This document shows positions 4,466-5,844 of a DNA stretch of 5,844 nucleotides, one piece after another. This DNA is from Bacillota bacterium (lineage in GTDB: Bacteria; Bacillota; Bacilli; Bacillales_B; DSM-18226): contig JAUZQA010000280.1 of the NCBI GenBank assembly GCA_030705665.1, forward strand, positions 1-5,844, written 5' to 3'. A model generated the notes under the pieces. That model was not told the origin of the DNA, ran no database searches, and saw only the letters and a list, made by a program, of their open reading frames with translations. The stretch's first letter is position 1; the number at the start of each line of letters is the position of its first letter. Position numbers and translations under genes: made by a program.

Positions 4466-4708
4466 ATGAGCTGTGGTTGTACAACTAGTTTATTTGATGG
4501 GAAAGCCATCGTTGATCATGTAAAAAGTAAAGGGAAAGATAAGCTTGCCCCACTGGTAGCACATGAAATTCATTGTGAGTGCGGTGAAGCTTTTAGATTA
4601 GAAACGGTGATAATGAACTGCCCAAAATGTGAAATGACTTATGCGGTAACTCCTTGTGGGTCAGACGATATCAACAATATAAAGCCTGCTGGTATTAAAT
4701 ACGCATAG
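4466..4708 (+). CDS. Small Cys-rich zinc-ribbon-like protein, unknown function
   Basis: An 80-residue protein starting MSCGCTTSLFDGKAIVDHVK. Seven cysteines are placed as C3-x-C5, C37-x-C39-G, C52-P-x-C55 and C64, with His33 and His36 nearby. The CECG and CPKC pairs, 12 residues apart, form a plausible four-Cys zinc ribbon (knuckle CxCG...CPxC), while the N-terminal CGC may be a second metal or redox site. No signal peptide or membrane helix is seen, so it is probably cytoplasmic. The ribosome site TTGGAGGG ends six bases before the ATG, and a terminator follows the stop by nine bases, so this is a single-gene unit. I do not recognise a characterised family. Metal binding is inferred from cysteine spacing only; regulation by metal or redox state is possible but unsupported. 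Confidence 0.82.
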   Translation: MSCGCTTSLFDGKAIVDHVKSKGKDKLAPLVAHEIHCECGEAFRLETVIMNCPKCEMTYAVTPCGSDDINNIKPAGIKYA

Positions 4709-4717
4709 TAACCATTT

Positions 4718-4746
4718 ACCGTCATTATTAAAAATGACGGTTTTTC
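4718..4746 (+). terminator. Rho-independent terminator of the Cys-rich gene
   Basis: ACCGTCATT (4718-4726) pairs perfectly with AATGACGGT (4733-4741) around ATTAAA, and the right arm runs into TTTTTC. The hairpin sits nine bases after the TAG stop. It faces the phaP terminator about 70 bases away, as expected for convergent units. Confidence 0.85.
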
Positions 4747-4802
4747 AATTTGGATTCCATCAAATTCATGAGGACTATCAATCAAAGTCATATGATCTTT
4801 CC

Positions 4803-4845
4803 CAAAAAAATAAATGGCTCAATTCGATTGAATTGAGCCATTTAT
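4803..4845 (-). terminator. Main terminator of phaP
   Basis: A perfect 16-bp stem (4810-4825 with 4830-4845, core TGGCTCAATTC) closes on a 4-base GATT loop. On the minus strand it is followed by seven T (complement of the A-run 4804-4810), giving a very strong Rho-independent terminator. On the plus strand the downstream side is ATGATAATAAT, so it is directional. Confidence 0.9.
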
Positions 4846-4850
4846 ATGAT

Positions 4851-4875
4851 AATAATCTGAATAACTCAGATTATT
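4851..4875 (-). terminator. Second hairpin covering the phaP stop codon
   Basis: AATAATCTGA (4851-4860) and TCAGATTATT (4866-4875) are perfect 10-bp arms with a 5-base loop. On the minus strand the left arm of this hairpin contains the phaP TAA stop (4873-4871), and only five bases separate it from the main terminator stem. It lacks its own T-run, so it more likely protects the 3' end of an abundant message or adds to termination than acts alone. Confidence 0.55.
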
Positions 4876-5401
4876 TTGCAACTAAAACGTTGTTTAAATC
4901 AAAAGTTTTTAATACACCGTTTTGAGTTTCTTTAAGTTGATCCACATAACCGCCGATCGCATTAAGAACTTCAGTACGATTTTTTTGTTGTTGAGCAATT
5001 GCTTCTTTTAATGCTTTTTCTAATTGTGCATGTGATTTAGAAAGAACTTCAATAGTTGCTTTGCTTGGGTTGAAAGTTAAAGATTCAACTTTTTTGCCTG
5101 CTTCTTCGAACTTGTCAGTAATTTCTAATAGGTTTTCTGCACCAATTACAGATAGAGCATTTTTCAAAACTTCTTGTACATTTGATTTCAATTCAGTTGT
5201 TAACTTTTTAGATTCTTCTTCTAATTGAGTAAGTTGCTTACTAGCAGCTTGCACTAATTCTTTTTGACTTTCAAACACTTGTAATGATTTTTCTTCTACA
5301 TCTTTTTGGAAAGACTGGAATGTTTTGAAGCTATTAAACCATCCATCCCAAAATACATCGACTACATTAATTACTTTTTCTTCTTTTTTTGCTACTGCCA
5401 T
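4871..5401 (-). CDS. phaP: Phasin, polyhydroxyalkanoate granule protein PhaP
   Basis: A 176-residue protein that should coat polyhydroxybutyrate granules, controlling their number and size and shielding the polymer surface. It has the Bacillus PhaP layout: an N-terminal aromatic patch (VVDVFWDGWFNSFKTFQSFQ, about residues 11-30), then long amphipathic helices with coiled-coil character rich in Glu, Lys and Gln (QKDVEEKSLQVFESQKEL onward). A mid-to-late LTFNPSKATIEVLSKS segment follows, then a Gln-rich helix (EAIAQQQKNRTEV). The NPSKATIEVL stretch matches the SPTKTSLSIL region I recall from B. megaterium PhaP. No Cys, signal peptide or membrane helix is seen. The start at 5401 is set by GGAGGG eight bases ahead; the frame continues upstream to an ATG at 5443, but that lacks a ribosome site and would translate this one. 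The gene has its own sigma-A promoter and operator-like palindrome upstream and two hairpins downstream, in line with a highly expressed single gene. Confidence 0.9.
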   Translation of the reverse strand: MAVAKKEEKVINVVDVFWDGWFNSFKTFQSFQKDVEEKSLQVFESQKELVQAASKQLTQLEEESKKLTTELKSNVQEVLKNALSVIGAENLLEITDKFEEAGKKVESLTFNPSKATIEVLSKSHAQLEKALKEAIAQQQKNRTEVLNAIGGYVDQLKETQNGVLKTFDLNNVLVAK

Positions 5402-5540
5402 TTTTAAAACCCTCCAAAAAATTTTATTGTAGTAATGGTCCACCCTTTAAAAACTTACTTTTCCTAATTTTGAAAATATAAGCTTTATAAAAAATTTCGC
5501 TGTTTTTCTTCAATTTCCTTCTTAAAAATATTTACCATAT

Positions 5541-5573
5541 GTGTAATTTACACCTAGATGTGCGTAATGTCAA
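5541..5573 (-). promoter_or_regulatory. phaP promoter with operator palindrome, possible PhaQ site
   Basis: On the minus strand TTGACA (5573-5568), a 17-base spacer and TAAATT (5550-5545) form a good sigma-A promoter, with a perfect -35 box and a 4/6 -10 box. The -10 box lies inside a perfect 13-bp palindrome GTGTAA-A-TTACAC (5553-5541 on the minus strand). A near-palindrome, ACATCTAGGTGT (5562-5551), overlaps its edge in the spacer. Bound protein here would block RNA polymerase. In B. megaterium the PHB-responsive repressor PhaQ controls phaP, so this is the best candidate for such a site; the identity of the binder is inferred. The leader to the ATG is about 135 bases. Confidence 0.65.
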
Positions 5574-5743
5574 CCAAGCCAACATATTCTTTTTTAGACA
5601 TAAAAAGGGAAAATATTATCTGTTTCGACAATTTTCTTTATAATACAACATAAAAAACAGGAGAATAGGAATTTTTCGAGCATTTATTTAATTAAAAAAA
5701 TTTTTTTTGCCAAGATTTTTTTTGTTCCTTTCCGAAAAGAAAA
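5574..5743. other. AT-rich intergenic DNA with A/T tracts, no gene seen
   Basis: Together with 5402-5573 this makes about 340 bases without a supported gene. Short frames exist on both strands, but none has a ribosome site. A mixed A7T8 run at 5694-5708 and a T8 run at 5716-5723 are spaced roughly two helical turns apart, a pattern that tends to bend DNA upstream of promoters. No further promoter is convincing. Confidence 0.5.
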
Positions 5744-5768
5744 AGCCTTACACAAAAAGTGCAAAGCT
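5735..5768 (-). terminator. Terminator of a minus-strand gene beyond the right edge
   Basis: Read on the minus strand, AGCTTTGCAC (5768-5759) pairs with GTGTAAGGCT (5753-5744) through ten pairs including two G-U, with a five-T loop, and runs into TTTTCTTTTC. On the plus strand the two G-U pairs become A-C mismatches and there is no T-tail, so it serves minus-strand transcription coming from the right. In Bacillus pha loci that gene is normally phaQ. Confidence 0.7.
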
Positions 5769-5789
5769 ATTGTTTGACTCCAATGAAGA

Positions 5790-5844
5790 TTATTTAGTAA
5801 TGAAAGATTGTTTGTAAAAATTTATAGTCATATGTTTTTGTTTC
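5790..5844 (-). other. Possible 3' end of an upstream minus-strand gene (phaQ expected)
   Basis: Two of the three minus-strand frames are open from the right edge and stop just before the terminator: one ends at 5794 after 16 codons, the other at 5790 after 17 codons. The visible tail is too short to decide which is real or to identify the protein. The terminator at 5744-5768 makes it likely that one of them is a true gene end. The phaQ suggestion comes only from known gene order around phaP. Confidence 0.3.

Noticed and set aside
4734..4925. Plus-strand frame of 63 codons between the Cys-rich gene and phaP
   Set aside because: It begins inside a terminator, runs through two perfect hairpins and enters the phaP coding region on the other strand.
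5402..5443. 14-codon extension of PhaP to an upstream ATG
   Set aside because: No ribosome site before 5443, while GGAGGG lies at the right distance from the ATG at 5401.
5690..5725. A7T8 palindrome considered as a terminator or origin element
   Set aside because: No GC stem and no repeated DnaA-type boxes; best explained as AT-tract DNA.

Overview
The window comes from a low-GC Gram-positive spore-former of the Bacillaceae. The signs are AT-rich intergenic DNA, near-perfect Shine-Dalgarno (SD) sites of the AGGAGG type, a TTG start, T-tailed hairpin terminators, and several Bacillus-type families: a YxlE/F/G-like ABC cassette, an FbpA-like small protein, YsnF-type DUF2382 proteins and a Bacillus-class phasin. 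Genus or species cannot be fixed from the sequence alone; Bacillus, Neobacillus, Priestia and similar genera all fit.

Layout. (1) 1-1343, minus strand: a tightly packed three-gene cassette read right to left. It holds a small two-helix membrane protein (PLDc_N/YxlE type), an ABC ATPase (YxlF type) and the first 77 codons of an ABC-2 permease that runs off the left edge. Stop and start codons overlap at both junctions, so the genes are probably translationally coupled. (2) 1344-1573: a divergent regulatory region with a candidate promoter on each strand. (3) 1574-1936: a 53-residue FbpA-like gene, its strong terminator, and the leader of the next gene. (4) 1937-2722, plus strand: a HAD-superfamily protein whose catalytic nucleophile Asp reads as Asn. 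(5) 2771-3733, minus strand: two tandem DUF2382 (YsnF/AvaK-type) paralogs separated by a 16-bp hairpin. (6) 3944-4348, plus strand: a short, extremely Asn-rich lipoprotein with 17-residue repeats, then a terminator. (7) 4466-4741, plus strand: an 80-residue Cys-rich, zinc-ribbon-like protein and its terminator. (8) 4810-5573, minus strand: phasin PhaP with a double hairpin at its 3' end and a good sigma-A promoter whose -10 box sits in a perfect palindrome. (9) 5574-5844: AT-rich DNA without a gene, plus a minus-strand terminator belonging to a gene beyond the right edge. By known Bacillus synteny that gene is probably phaQ.

How it fits together. The phasin coats polyhydroxybutyrate granules. 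In Bacillus megaterium its gene is controlled by the PHB-responsive repressor PhaQ, and the palindrome over the phaP -10 box is the obvious candidate operator. The DUF2382 pair and the FbpA-like gene look like stress or iron-related accessory genes. The ABC cassette resembles the end of the B. subtilis sigY operon, but no sigY or yxlC precedes it here. I see no CRISPR array, insertion sequence, tRNA, rRNA or phage module, and no convincing new multi-gene system. The observations most worth checking are the HAD Asp-to-Asn change, the DUF2382 gene whose SD site lies inside and just after its only ATG, the phaP operator and the repeat-built lipoprotein.
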